Assembly (NCBI GenBank): GCA_945860405.1
Contig: CAMARC010000008.1
Coordinates: 1-36,778, forward strand
Direction of reading: 5' to 3'
Source of the DNA: Candidatus Kuenenia stuttgartensis
GTDB taxonomy: Bacteria; Planctomycetota; Planctomycetia; Pirellulales; UBA1268
Length of the DNA: 36,778 nt
Below the pieces are notes generated by a model. It was given only the letters and a program-made list of their open reading frames with translations. It did not search any database and was not told the origin of the DNA. Positions 1 through 8,303 of this stretch are shown one piece after another. Every line of letters starts with the position of its first letter. The stretch's first letter is position 1. The position numbers and the translations under genes are program-made.

Positions 1-660
1 CTCAAGGTGAGCCAGCCTCGAGTCCGCGACAAGGCATCGATCGGCGACGAGCGGATCGTCTTCTCGTCGAAGATCCTTTCCCCGTACCTGCGGAAGAGCC
101 GATCGATGGAGGAGCTCATTCCCTGGCTCTCCCTCAAGGGTGTCTCGACCGGCGACTTCGGGGAGGCGCTCGAATCCCTCATCGGGCCGTCGGCAAAGGG
201 CTTCAGTCCAAACGTGATCGTTCGGCTCAAGGAGCGATGGAGTGGGGAATTCGACGAGTGGAGCCGCCGCGACCTCACCGGCAAGCAGTACGTCTCCGTC
301 TGGGCGGACGGGATCCACGTGCGAATTCGCCTAGAAGATCCGACCAATCCGAAGCAGTGCCTGCTCGTGGTCATGGGGGCCACGGCCGACGGCCAGAAGG
401 AATTGATCGCCGTCATCGACGGCGTCCGCGAGAGCAAACAGAGCTGGCTCGAACTGCTCCTCGACCTCAAGAACCGTGGGCTCACCATTCCACCGACGAT
501 CGCTGTCGCCGATGGTGCGCTCGGCTTCTGGGCCGCCCTGCGGGAGGCCTACCCGACGACGCGCGAGCAACGCTGCTCAAGTCCACAAGACCGCCAACAT
601 CATCAACTCCATGCCCAAGGCGATCCAACCGAAAGCGAAGTTCGACCTCCACCAGATCTC
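1..660 (+). pseudogene. IS256-family (Mutator-type) transposase remnant, both ends missing and frameshifted
   Basis: The reading frame is already open at the window's left edge; a GTG at 7 is only an internal codon. The middle of an IS256-type DDE transposase can be read: the segment SMEELIPWLSLKGVSTGDF, the first catalytic Asp in VWADGI (near 303-320) and the second in VADGALGFW (near 505-530). At about 577-580 four bases stand where the family has one Trp codon, so the frame moves by +1 and similarity continues in the next frame as VHKTANIINSMPKAIQPKAK up to about 658. Similarity then stops before the third catalytic residue (Glu). No inverted terminal repeat is visible on the right. With the frameshift and the lost Glu the element cannot encode an active transposase. 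It is a relic at the border of the polysaccharide operon. The family assignment is confident; the left boundary is unknown. Confidence 0.9.
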
Positions 661-778
661 GGGGTGGCGTGCCTTAGGCGTGTCGTACGATTGCAGACCG
701 GGATCATCACAGCCCAACGGGGGCTTTCCGGCCCGGGAGCCTGCGGGTCGATTCGCGGTGCTGATTGAATGCCAGACA

Positions 779-2167
779 TCAATTGCGCCCTGCGGAAGTG
801 GTGGCGATCTGCCGACCTCGGAGGACGCAGTCGTCGGTCCAGAAATACTTCCATTGGGCGAACCTGCCCGCCATCACGATCGAGCCGACGGGCGATGCGG
901 GGTCGGCCCCCCAGTCGGTCGTGGCGTCAAGATCGTCTGGCTCGCGGGACAAACCGTGATCCTCGAGCCATCGGAAAATCGTGTCGAGGGCACTGCGGCG
1001 TGGCTTCGTAAACACAATGTTGGCGAAAGGGCAGGAACGGGTGGCGATCCGCACGAGTCCTTTCTCGAGATCGGCCGCGCTGATGAACCCGAGTTCCACG
1101 AGCTCGTTGGCGACTCTCACAGCGGTGCTCTCTGGCGGCTCGCCAAGGGGACGGTGCCGGCTCGAGTAGACCTCGACCTGCACGCACGACATGCCCGCCG
1201 GTGCATTCGCCGGAGCCATGTTTTCCACGCAATGGATCCTCGTGGAGGCTTTGTCTTCGTCGTAGACGTAGAACCAACGGTAGTCGTGGTGGGAGAACCG
1301 CGGAGCGAACACGTCGATGAGCAAAAGTTGGGTGCAATCGAGTTGCTCGACGGCTGCGGAGACATCGGTCGGCACGTCAGAGCACAATCGCACGAAGTCC
1401 GGGAGGGGGAGTGTCGAGATCAGGCGCCGAAAGGGGAGCGTCTCTCCGGTGACAATGGTGGCTGTCTTCTTGGCGAGATCAATTTGCGCAACCGCGGAAT
1501 TGAGCCGGATGTGTGCGCCATCGGCAAAACGTTCGAAAAAATGCTGGAAACCACCCGTCTGCGGATACCGGCCAGTCGTGATGTAGTACCCCTTGTTTCG
1601 GCTTCCTGGTACCAGTGAGGCTTCTACTTCGGCCAGCGACGGAGTGTGCATTCGGGGGCCGAGCCAGTCCACCGACATCTCCTCGGGCCCCACCGTCCAG
1701 TATTTCCTTGTGTAGGCAGCTGGAAGAGCATCGGCAAAGGCACGTCCGAAGGAACGCCGCAGCCATTCGAGATAGTTGTCTGGCGGCCTGGGTGTACAGA
1801 GATCGCTTTCGAGTCGTGCTGCGGCAGCAGCCTTCATGTCGTCCGCGCAAGCAGCTCTCAAGGGTTGAGGTAATTGCCAGAGGTGCACCTGCGCGGGGTG
1901 TTCGACGACGGATCCGCGGTAAAAGTTTGCAACCGAGATCGGCATTTCATGGAAGGCATCGTCCACGTTCCTTGCGAAGAGATCTCGAACGTAGTCGTGC
2001 CTCGTGAACGAGATGTGGGGGCCATGATCGAGCGTGAATCCGTCGGCGATGATCGATCTGGCGTGCCCGCCGATGACGTCGCTTTTCTCGAGGATGACGC
2101 AGTCATGATGGTGGAGATGCCACGAGGCCGACAATCCCGCCAGGCCTGCGCCAAGAATGAGGTTCAT
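779..2167 (-). CDS. FAD-dependent amine-oxidase / UDP-galactopyranose-mutase-like protein
   Basis: A 462-residue protein opening directly with an FAD-binding Rossmann motif (GAGLAG at residues 6-11, acidic Glu27, GG at 33-34). The C-terminal segment MAGRFAQWKYFW is the FAD-contacting end typical of protoporphyrinogen-oxidase-like amine oxidases and UDP-galactopyranose mutases. The frame stays open further upstream, but the ATG at 2167 places the dinucleotide-binding fold at the N-terminus, and its ATG overlaps the preceding gene's TGA (ATGA), so translational coupling is likely. It is the last gene of the sugar-nucleotide operon. It may modify a nucleotide-sugar or a lipid-linked glycan; the substrate cannot be read from the sequence. 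About 120 bases with no recognisable gene separate it from the IS256 relic, and I see no terminator hairpin there. Confidence 0.8.
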   Translation of the reverse strand: MNLILGAGLAGLSASWHLHHHDCVILEKSDVIGGHARSIIADGFTLDHGPHISFTRHDYVRDLFARNVDDAFHEMPISVANFYRGSVVEHPAQVHLWQLPQPLRAACADDMKAAAAARLESDLCTPRPPDNYLEWLRRSFGRAFADALPAAYTRKYWTVGPEEMSVDWLGPRMHTPSLAEVEASLVPGSRNKGYYITTGRYPQTGGFQHFFERFADGAHIRLNSAVAQIDLAKKTATIVTGETLPFRRLISTLPLPDFVRLCSDVPTDVSAAVEQLDCTQLLLIDVFAPRFSHHDYRWFYVYDEDKASTRIHCVENMAPANAPAGMSCVQVEVYSSRHRPLGEPPESTAVRVANELVELGFISAADLEKGLVRIATRSCPFANIVFTKPRRSALDTIFRWLEDHGLSREPDDLDATTDWGADPASPVGSIVMAGRFAQWKYFWTDDCVLRGRQIATTSAGRN

Positions 2168-3000
2168 AGCGTGATCTCCGGGACATACCGCATCACCTCG
2201 CCGGGCCGGTACGCAATCGCCCCGGGAAGCAGACGGCCCGCCGCCCCCCATCTCCGCCACCAATGCTCGGCAAACTCCAGGATCGTCACGGGGTGTCCTG
2301 TGCCGACGTTGTGAACCTCCGGACGCCCCGGTTCGAGAGGGCGATCGACGCAGACGCTGAGGAAGGAGGCCGCCACGTCACCCACGGGGACAAAATCCCG
2401 CACCTGCTGGCCCGGCGTCATCGGATAGTCGGCGCCCGCCAAGGCCGCCCCCCTCAAGGAAGGCCAGAGCCGCGAGGCATCCTCGCCCTCGCCGAAGACG
2501 TGGAAGGGGCGAAGAATCGCGCACTCGAGCCCCTGCTCATGGGCCAAACCGCAGGCCGCCATCGTGGCGGCGGCCTTCGAGGCGTGGTAGGGGCCAGTCG
2601 GTTCGAGTGCAGCGGACGGGGGTATCGCCTCGTGGCGAGCCCCGTTAGCTCCGTATTCAAAACATGATCCACAGACGATCAATCGCCTCACGCCCCCCTT
2701 CGCGGCGGCGTTCCAGAGCGCGAGCGAGTCAATAACATTCGTCTGGAAGCACGCGTTCCAGTTCGCGGCGGCGGGGTTGACCCCTGCAGCGGCAAGGTGG
2801 ATGACCGCATCGACACCTGCAAGATCGGAGGACCGGATCTCCGCGAGATCGCCCTCAATCCAGTCCACCCCGAGATCCACTGGCACGCGCGGCGTCGACC
2901 TAGGGCGACGCAGCCCGACAACTTCATGGCCGGCGGCGCGTGCCGCGTTCACAACGTGGCTCCCGATAAATCCGGTGGCACCGGTGACAAACATGCGCAT
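2164..3000 (-). CDS. NAD(P)-dependent SDR epimerase/reductase, possible CDP-dideoxyhexose 4-reductase
   Basis: An extended short-chain dehydrogenase of 278 residues. It has the N-terminal NAD(P) motif TGATGFIGSH, the strand-4 motif HLAAAGV, a GSCFEYG segment supplying the catalytic Ser, and the active-site YHASK (YxxxK). The start chosen is the ATG at 3000; a second Met two codons on (2994) is equally possible, while the longer frame runs back into rfbH. It lies 34 bases after rfbH and overlaps the next gene by ATGA. Abequose and paratose synthases, which reduce the 4-keto group made after RfbH action, belong to this superfamily, so a role as the last step of a CDP-3,6-dideoxyhexose pathway fits the context. 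A generic UDP-sugar 4-epimerase cannot be excluded. Family is certain; substrate is inference. Confidence 0.82.
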   Translation of the reverse strand: MRMFVTGATGFIGSHVVNAARAAGHEVVGLRRPRSTPRVPVDLGVDWIEGDLAEIRSSDLAGVDAVIHLAAAGVNPAAANWNACFQTNVIDSLALWNAAAKGGVRRLIVCGSCFEYGANGARHEAIPPSAALEPTGPYHASKAAATMAACGLAHEQGLECAILRPFHVFGEGEDASRLWPSLRGAALAGADYPMTPGQQVRDFVPVGDVAASFLSVCVDRPLEPGRPEVHNVGTGHPVTILEFAEHWWRRWGAAGRLLPGAIAYRPGEVMRYVPEITL

Positions 3001-3034
3001 GGCCGAGAAGCCGATGGAAGGGGAATGGGCCGTC

Positions 3035-4366
3035 TCAAACCTTTTGCCGGAAGAAGCTTTCGACCCTTTCCGCCGTGAAATCGAGCATCTCCTGCGTGAG
3101 ACCCGGGTAAACACCGATGAAGAGCGTCTGGTTCATGATCGTGTCGGTCCCCGTGAGATCGCCGTGAACCCGTCGCGGAAGGTGCATGAAGCCCGGCTGC
3201 TTGAGGATGTTGCCGCCGAAGACCAGCCGCGTCTCGATATTGACCTCCTCCAGCCAGCGGATGAAGTCGCGACGATCGATATGGTCCGCCAGCGTGATCG
3301 GAAAGCCGAACCACGACGGCTTCGCCTTGGCAGGCCAGCGGGGAAGGATCATGTGATCCTCGAGCGGACGAAATCGCTCCATGTAGAAAGCGGCGTGGCG
3401 GCGACGAGCCTCGATGAACTGAGGCAGTTTGTGGAACTGAGCGCAGCCGATCGCGGCCTGCATCTCGCTCACTTTCAGATTATAGCCGAGGTTCGAGTAG
3501 ATGTACTTGTGGTCGTAGCCGTAAGGCAATTCGCCAAGCTGCCACTCGAACCGCATTCCGCAGGTGTTGTTGACGCCGGGATCGCACCAGCAATCCCGCC
3601 CCCAGTCGCGGATCGAAAGGCAGGTGCGGCGGATGCCGCCGTCGTTGACGACGACCATGCCCCCCTCTCCCATCGTCATGTGGTGGGCCGGATAGAAGGA
3701 GATCGACGACATCGATCCGAACGAGCCGACTAGCTTGCCATCCCATGTCGCGCCGAGCGCATCGCAGCCGTCCTCGAGAACCCAGAGGTCGTGACGCTTT
3801 GCGATATCCATGATGGCATCCATGTCGCAGGGGATGCCGACAGTATGAGGCACGAACAAGCAACGTGTCCGTGGGCCGATCGCTGCCTCGAGTTGTGTCA
3901 CGTCGACGTCGTACTCGCCCGGCTTGCAGTCGACGAAGACCGGCACCAGCCCGTGTTGCACGATCGGTGTGAGGGTCGTGGGAAAGGTGACCGCCGGTGT
4001 GAGGACCTCGTCGCCGGGCACCAAATGGCCCTTCACCTGCGGGCTGCAGAGGGTGGCAATCATGAGGAGGTTTGCCGACGAACCGGAGTTCACCAGAAAC
4101 GCGGCGTGGGAGCCGAAGAACTTCTTCATCGTCTCTTCGAAGCTCTTCGCGAAGGGCCCGGCTGTCAGCCAGTACTGCAGCACGCTCTCAACGCCGTGTT
4201 TCATCTCGTCGGCGTCGTAGACGCGTCCCGCGTAGCTGACCTTCGTCTTGCCGGGAACGAACGGCTTCCGTTGGTGGGCAACGGCATAGTGCTCTTCGAC
4301 GAGGCGGAGGATGTCCCCTTCGATGTCTTCCTTCGTGCGGCCCTTCTCAGCGGAGGATGAACTCAT
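3035..4366 (-). CDS. rfbH: CDP-6-deoxy-4-ketoglucose 3-dehydrase, PMP/[2Fe-2S] enzyme
   Basis: A 443-residue DegT/DnrJ/EryC1-fold protein diagnosed as the E1 dehydrase rather than an aminotransferase by two features. The position that holds the PLP lysine in aminotransferases is His here (SFYPAHHMTMGEGG, H228/H229). The full iron-sulfur motif C-X57-C-X1-C-X7-C is present as Cys201, Cys259, Cys261 and Cys269. The family removes the C3 hydroxyl of CDP-4-keto-6-deoxyglucose using pyridoxamine phosphate and an electron-donating reductase (E3), giving precursors of paratose, abequose, tyvelose or ascarylose for O-antigen. No E3-type reductase is visible in this window. The ATG at 4366 overlaps the TGA of the upstream dehydrogenase gene (ATGA). 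Cytosolic; length is normal for the family. Confidence 0.95.
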   Translation of the reverse strand: MSSSSAEKGRTKEDIEGDILRLVEEHYAVAHQRKPFVPGKTKVSYAGRVYDADEMKHGVESVLQYWLTAGPFAKSFEETMKKFFGSHAAFLVNSGSSANLLMIATLCSPQVKGHLVPGDEVLTPAVTFPTTLTPIVQHGLVPVFVDCKPGEYDVDVTQLEAAIGPRTRCLFVPHTVGIPCDMDAIMDIAKRHDLWVLEDGCDALGATWDGKLVGSFGSMSSISFYPAHHMTMGEGGMVVVNDGGIRRTCLSIRDWGRDCWCDPGVNNTCGMRFEWQLGELPYGYDHKYIYSNLGYNLKVSEMQAAIGCAQFHKLPQFIEARRRHAAFYMERFRPLEDHMILPRWPAKAKPSWFGFPITLADHIDRRDFIRWLEEVNIETRLVFGGNILKQPGFMHLPRRVHGDLTGTDTIMNQTLFIGVYPGLTQEMLDFTAERVESFFRQKV

Positions 4367-5763
4367 GGTGTGATCTTTCGGTCGATGGAGGGAGCGGCAG
4401 CGGGACTATAGCCCACGGCGATGCAGCGAGCGTGCGGGAAGGTGCCCGGAGCGAACATCCGCCGGGCGTCGAGAAAGACCTTTCCGGCGAGTCGGGCCGG
4501 ATCGGCGGCGAGGTTCGAATACTCCGGCCACCTCGTGGCCAGAACGACACCGTCAGCGCTCGCAATCGCCACGTTCCAATCGTCGACGATCTCGACAACG
4601 CCGGGGCCGAGGTCGGCAACGGCCTGGGGGGCAGCGATCGGATCGTGTGCTAGCACCCGGATGCCCCGTCCAGCAAGATGCCTCGCCATCCGCAGCGATG
4701 CCGACTCGCGGACGTCGTCCGTGCCGGGCTTGAACGCGAGGCCGAGAAGCAGCACCGTCCGCCCCGTCACGTCCCCACCGAACGCCTTGAGGAAAGGCCC
4801 GAGCACCGAGACGGGTTGCGATGCGTTCACGTCGAGGACCGCTTGGAGAATCAGCGGTGTGACGCCGAAGGAGGCCGCGAGCGTCCGCATCGCTTCCACG
4901 TCCTTCGGGAAGCAGCTGCCACCAAACCCGCAACCGGGAACCAGGTATGAGAGAATCGCCGGATCAGCCCGCCGGCCATCGGCCCCGATCGGATTCCACC
5001 GCTTGTCGGCCGCGACGCCCTTGACGACATCCATCGCATCGATGCCGCCGACCGCCGCCGCGACGTTGGCCAGCTCGTTCATGGCCGATATCTGCAACGC
5101 GAGCATGGCATTGTTGGCGTATTTGATCATCTCGGCCGTGCGCGTGTTCACCGGGATCGTGTCGCAGTTCCAGGGCGCGTACATCCGTCGTAGGAGATCG
5201 AGGGTGCCTGGATCCTCGTGCCCGAAGACAATGCGGTCAGGGTGCATGAAGTCGGCGATCGCCTCGCCTTCCCGGAGAAACTCCGGGTTCATACCGAGGC
5301 CGAAACCGGCCGCCCCGACGGCTCGTCCGGACGCCCTCTCGAGGACCTCACGGACCACCGTGTCGGTGGTGCCCGGCACGACCGTGCTCTTGACGACGAC
5401 CGATGCAAAACGGGGCCTTCCCGCAAGCCACCGGCCCACCATGGCCGCCGCCGAGCGGATCTGGCCGAGGTCGATCGCCCCATCCTTGGAGGGCGTGCCG
5501 ACACAGAGGAGCACCACGTCGGCATCGCCGATTGTCTCTGCGCTCGCCAGATACGCCACAAGCCGGCCGCTCGCCACGACGTCGGCGAGCAGTTCCGGTA
5601 GGCCGGTTTCGTGGATTGTGGGTACACCGCGGTTGATCGAATCGACGATCTCACGCCGCGTGTCGAGCACCCGAACGGAGTGCCCCTTTGCTGCAAGGCA
5701 CGTACCGCTGACTAGGCCGACGTAGCCGGTGCCGACGACGGTGATGGAGAGAGGTTCAGACAC
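4363..5763 (-). CDS. ugd: UDP-glucose 6-dehydrogenase
   Basis: Oxidises UDP-glucose to UDP-glucuronate with two NAD+. The 466-residue protein has the N-terminal NAD motif VVGTGYVGL, the ST-V-PGTT segment, the central NPEFLREG motif, the dimerisation helix with EMIKYANNA, and the catalytic cysteine in GFGGSCFPKD, followed by the C-terminal UDP-binding domain (LAFKPGTDDVRES). The GTG at 5763 is chosen because it puts the NAD motif eight residues in. It overlaps the end of the decarboxylase gene by 8 bases and has GGGAGG about 9-14 bases upstream. The open frame continues to 6150 only as a shadow of the neighbouring gene. Its position next to a UDP-glucuronate decarboxylase homologue suggests a two-step route to UDP-xylose, though UDP-glucuronate may also be used directly. 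Confidence 0.96.
   Translation of the reverse strand: MSEPLSITVVGTGYVGLVSGTCLAAKGHSVRVLDTRREIVDSINRGVPTIHETGLPELLADVVASGRLVAYLASAETIGDADVVLLCVGTPSKDGAIDLGQIRSAAAMVGRWLAGRPRFASVVVKSTVVPGTTDTVVREVLERASGRAVGAAGFGLGMNPEFLREGEAIADFMHPDRIVFGHEDPGTLDLLRRMYAPWNCDTIPVNTRTAEMIKYANNAMLALQISAMNELANVAAAVGGIDAMDVVKGVAADKRWNPIGADGRRADPAILSYLVPGCGFGGSCFPKDVEAMRTLAASFGVTPLILQAVLDVNASQPVSVLGPFLKAFGGDVTGRTVLLLGLAFKPGTDDVRESASLRMARHLAGRGIRVLAHDPIAAPQAVADLGPGVVEIVDDWNVAIASADGVVLATRWPEYSNLAADPARLAGKVFLDARRMFAPGTFPHARCIAVGYSPAAAPSIDRKITP
4405..4410 (-). promoter_or_regulatory. -10-like hexamer TATAGT upstream of rfbH
   Basis: On the minus strand the AT-rich hexamer TATAGT (5 of 6 to TATAAT) sits in GC-rich sequence about 40 bases before the rfbH start, inside the end of the dehydrogenase gene. 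The same hexamer occurs at a similar distance before the CobW gene (18135-18130). No convincing -35 was found. It could be an internal promoter or chance. Confidence 0.3.
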
Positions 5764-6865
5764 CGGAGGAACGGCCTCCCGACTCGCCGGAGTTGGGCCG
5801 GTAGTATTCGTACATCCGCGCCAAGCCTTCCTCGAGACCGACGCGCGGCTCATAGCCGAGAAGTCGGCGGGTCTTGGTGAGATCGGGGCATCGTCGCTGC
5901 GGATTGTCGCGGAGGTAGAGGGGGTCGTCGCTGACCGTCTTCGTGACGCGAAGATCACGCCCTGCAACGCGGATGACCGCCCTAGCCAGATCCTCCATCG
6001 AGATCTCCGGGGCCTCCGTGCCGATGTTGAACGCCTCCCCGTCATGAGTCGAAAGGAGCACGAGGAGATAGCCCGTGATGGCATCGGAGATGTAGCAGAA
6101 TGTCCGCGTTGCGCGACCATCGGAAAGCAATGCGATGTCGCGCCCCGCAAGCACGTCCCTGAAGAAGTCGGGGAGGACCCGCCGGTCGTCGATGGAAAGC
6201 CCGGGGCCGTAGTTATTGAAGGGCCTTGCCACTTTTACGGGTGTGCCATGGACCTGATGGAACGTCACGCAAAGCGTCTCGCCGTAACGCTTCGACTCGT
6301 CGTAGCAGGCCCGGGGGCCTGTGCAACTGACGAAGCCGCGGTAGTCCTCTGGCGTCGGGATGTGGGCTGGATCGGGATCGCCGTAGATCTCGCTGCTGGA
6401 GAAGAAGAGAAAGCTCTCGGGCCGAAGCGCGACGGCATGATCGAGAAGATTCCGCAAGCCGATCACATTGGCGTCCATCGTCTCGAGCGGATACTTCCGG
6501 TAAAACGTCGGAGACGCAACCGAAGCCGCATGGATCACAAAATCGGCGACGGGAAACGTCTTCGTTGCGACGATGTCGGTGGCGTGCGATTCGATGTCGT
6601 CGCGATCGCTCATGGCTCGGAGCCAAGCGGGGATTCCGCGGAGGTAATTGTCGATCGCGATCAGCCGGCATGGCGAGGCAAGTTGGCCGGAGTCGTTGAG
6701 CCAAGCAAAAAAATGGACGAACTGGGAACCCAGAAATCCTGCAGCGCCGGTGAGCAGCACCGTCTTTCCGGCGAAACGCCCCACCGCGTCACCGAGATTC
6801 CCGGCGATCGCAGCGGCGTCGCGGGCGAAGGCCGGATCCATGCTGCCGTGTTGGAAGTCGGTCAT
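5756..6865 (-). CDS. UDP-glucuronate decarboxylase-like (UDP-xylose synthase) extended SDR
   Basis: A 369-residue extended SDR. After about 30 extra N-terminal residues it has the motif GAAGFLG (Gly40, Gly43, Gly46), then HAASVASP, SSSEIYGDP and the catalytic Tyr188/Lys192 (YDESK). The SEIYG motif, with Glu159 where 4,6-dehydratases carry Asp-Glu, and PFNNYGPG point to the UDP-glucuronate decarboxylase group, in line with ugd directly downstream. It would remove CO2 from UDP-glucuronate to give UDP-xylose in the cytosol. The ATG at 6865 overlaps the TGA of rfbF; a Met nearer the fold (residue 9) is an alternative. A dTDP-glucose-type dehydratase activity is less likely on motif grounds but cannot be ruled out by eye. 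Confidence 0.82.
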   Translation of the reverse strand: MTDFQHGSMDPAFARDAAAIAGNLGDAVGRFAGKTVLLTGAAGFLGSQFVHFFAWLNDSGQLASPCRLIAIDNYLRGIPAWLRAMSDRDDIESHATDIVATKTFPVADFVIHAASVASPTFYRKYPLETMDANVIGLRNLLDHAVALRPESFLFFSSSEIYGDPDPAHIPTPEDYRGFVSCTGPRACYDESKRYGETLCVTFHQVHGTPVKVARPFNNYGPGLSIDDRRVLPDFFRDVLAGRDIALLSDGRATRTFCYISDAITGYLLVLLSTHDGEAFNIGTEAPEISMEDLARAVIRVAGRDLRVTKTVSDDPLYLRDNPQRRCPDLTKTRRLLGYEPRVGLEEGLARMYEYYRPNSGESGGRSSGV

Positions 6866-7647
6866 GGCCACACCTTCCACGGAGCATTTCCCCGGGCCCA
6901 CATGCCGTTGAGCAGCATGAACTCCTGATACGTATCCATCGGTTGCCAGAAGCCATTGTGGCGGTAGACCGTCAGTTCCTTCCCCCGCACGAGGGCGTTC
7001 ATCGGTTCCCGCTCGAGCATCATGCCAGGATTGCCATCGAGGTGCCGGAAGAGTTTGCGGTCGCAGACCATGAATCCGCCATTGATGTAGCCCCCCTCCG
7101 ACTGCGGTTTCTCGTTGAAGTGTGTGACCGTGGCGTCGGCACCGATGCCCAGTTCACCGAATCGCCCCGGTGGGTGTACGCCGGTGAGCGTCGCGGTGCG
7201 GCTGTATTTGTGGTGGAGGTCTATCGACGCGGTGATGTCGATGTCGCCCACGCCGTCACCGTACGTGAGGAGGAACGTGTCGTCGTCGCCAAGGTGCTTC
7301 TCGATCTGTTTGACCCGGAAAGCTGTCATGCTCTCTTCGCCGGTTTCCGCGAGAGTGACCTTCCAATTCAATTCATCCGGCTGATCGTGGAAGGCGACGG
7401 ACTTTGTCCGCCCCAGTTCGAGCGTCACATCACTCGTCGCCCAGTGATAATTGCGGAAGAAAGCCTTGATGATATCGCCCTTGTAGCCGAGACAGAGGAT
7501 GAACTCCGTGTGACCGTGATGGGCATAGATCTTCATGATGTGCCAGAGAATCGGCATTCCGCCGATCGGCACCATCGGCTTGGGGCGGTATTCGGTCTCT
7601 TCACGGAGGCGGGTGCCTTTTCCGCCGCACAAAATGACGACTTTCAT
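6862..7647 (-). CDS. rfbF: Glucose-1-phosphate cytidylyltransferase
   Basis: A 261-residue sugar nucleotidyltransferase that opens with the signature CGGKGTRLREET and continues with PKPMVPIGGMPILWHIM. It also carries LCLGYKGDIIK, the metal-binding TYGDGVGDI and the INGGFMV segment. Length and the ETEYRPKPMVPIG stretch match RfbF/DdhA, which makes CDP-glucose from glucose-1-phosphate and CTP, the first committed step toward CDP-3,6-dideoxyhexoses; rfbH later in the operon supports this. The gene begins one base after the stop of the upstream fragment (TGACATG) and overlaps the next gene by ATGA. The CDP-glucose 4,6-dehydratase (rfbG) that normally sits between rfbF and rfbH is absent from this window. 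Confidence 0.95.
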   Translation of the reverse strand: MKVVILCGGKGTRLREETEYRPKPMVPIGGMPILWHIMKIYAHHGHTEFILCLGYKGDIIKAFFRNYHWATSDVTLELGRTKSVAFHDQPDELNWKVTLAETGEESMTAFRVKQIEKHLGDDDTFLLTYGDGVGDIDITASIDLHHKYSRTATLTGVHPPGRFGELGIGADATVTHFNEKPQSEGGYINGGFMVCDRKLFRHLDGNPGMMLEREPMNALVRGKELTVYRHNGFWQPMDTYQEFMLLNGMWARGNAPWKVWP

Positions 7648-7648
7648 G

Positions 7649-8068
7649 TCAGGTCATCACCGGAGTATCCACCGGCTCCAGTCGCGTTTCGGAAAAACAG
7701 ACCGAGCCCCAATTGCGATGCCAGGTCGCCAGCATCCCTGCCGAGCCTCGAGGCAGAATCGTGAAGGCCAGCGTGCCGATCACGATTTCGTAGCCGAAAC
7801 GTTCGGAAAGGATCCCGCCCGTCCCTATGCTCTGGCCGAGGTAGTAACTTCCGGGTGCCAAACGCGGGGTAGTGATTGTCAAGCAAATGACGCGGGTTTC
7901 GCCCCGTCGAATCGAGAACGTATCGCTCGTGAAGAGTGTGCCGATCGTGTCCCCGAAGTGATTGAAGATGCTCGCCCCGATGGAAAGCCCTTCGAAATCG
8001 CGATCGCTGTGAATCGTCATGTCCACTCGGACTGGAGCGTTGTAGTCGAGTATGTCCTGCTGGTCAGT
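7649..8068 (-). pseudogene. C-terminal domain of a polysaccharide ABC-transporter ATPase (Wzt-like), 5' truncated
   Basis: About 139 codons are open here, with a possible GTG start at 8026 or ATG at 8020. The sequence reads as a beta-sandwich of the Wzt C-terminal type: SIGASIFNHFGDTIGTLFTSD, then LTITTPRLAPGSYYL, and near the end LAFTILPRG followed by WHRNWG. In Wzt this domain follows the ATPase domain and recognises the terminus of the exported O-polysaccharide. Here an in-frame TAG at 8071-8069 stops the frame upstream. Beyond it I find no Walker A, signature or Walker B motif, only a short possible NBD end (SLYFDGDLTAA) near 8160-8190. It is most simply a remnant of a deleted wzt. An independently expressed carbohydrate-binding domain is the alternative. 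It is one base from rfbF, so it may still be transcribed with the operon. Confidence 0.7.
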
Positions 8069-8157
8069 CTATGACCGCTTGGTGAATCGACATGGCATCG
8101 ACGGTTCCTGCCCGTCGCAAGTCGGCGAGCGGGACGCAGCTGTCAAATCTCCGTCGA

Positions 8158-8163
8158 AGTATA
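8158..8163 (-). promoter_or_regulatory. -10-like hexamer TATACT upstream of the sugar operon remnant
   Basis: TATACT on the minus strand (5 of 6 to the -10 consensus) lies about 130 bases before the first usable start of the Wzt-like fragment. At a 17-base spacing the -35 position reads CTGGAA, only 3 of 6. It could drive the remaining polysaccharide operon. Weak evidence. Confidence 0.25.
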
Positions 8164-8270
8164 GGGATTCCGAGACCACATTCCAGCCGTTTGAAGCGAA
8201 CACGCTGAGCGAGGGGCTTGGCAGAACGGCCTGGAGGTGTCAGCCCGCAGAGCGGGCACGAGGAGGCGGT

Positions 8271-8276
8271 TAGGAT
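8271..8276 (+). promoter_or_regulatory. -10-like hexamer TAGGAT upstream of the cysteine desulfurase
   Basis: TAGGAT occurs 28 bases before the ATG at 8304. The identical hexamer precedes the DUF116-prenyl synthase gene at 14247-14242. No clear -35 is seen. Confidence 0.3.
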
Positions 8277-8303
8277 ATCCGCGAGGACCCGCCCCAACGC
8301 TCC

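Larger units (their letters stand above)
8072..8303. other. Intergenic junction between the polysaccharide island and the cysteine desulfurase
   Basis: About 230 bases without a recognisable complete gene, less GC-rich to the eye than the DNA to its right. It carries -10-like hexamers facing both ways (8163-8158 minus, 8271-8276 plus) and a perfect 6-bp inverted repeat GCCCGC-AGA-GCGGGC at 8243-8257 with no T-run. It is probably the breakpoint at which the 5' part of the polysaccharide operon was lost. Confidence 0.5.

Noticed and set aside
5756-6865. Assigning this SDR as CDP-glucose 4,6-dehydratase (rfbG)
   Set aside because: The SSSEIYGDP motif and general pattern follow UDP-glucuronate decarboxylases, and RfbG has a different N-terminal and central sequence.
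8243-8257. Perfect inverted repeat GCCCGC-AGA-GCGGGC as a terminator
   Set aside because: No T-run on either strand and a 3-base loop; it may be chance or an operator, not an intrinsic terminator.
8052-8273. A plus-strand 73-codon open frame in the island junction
   Set aside because: No start context, no recognisable family, and it lies in probable breakpoint DNA.
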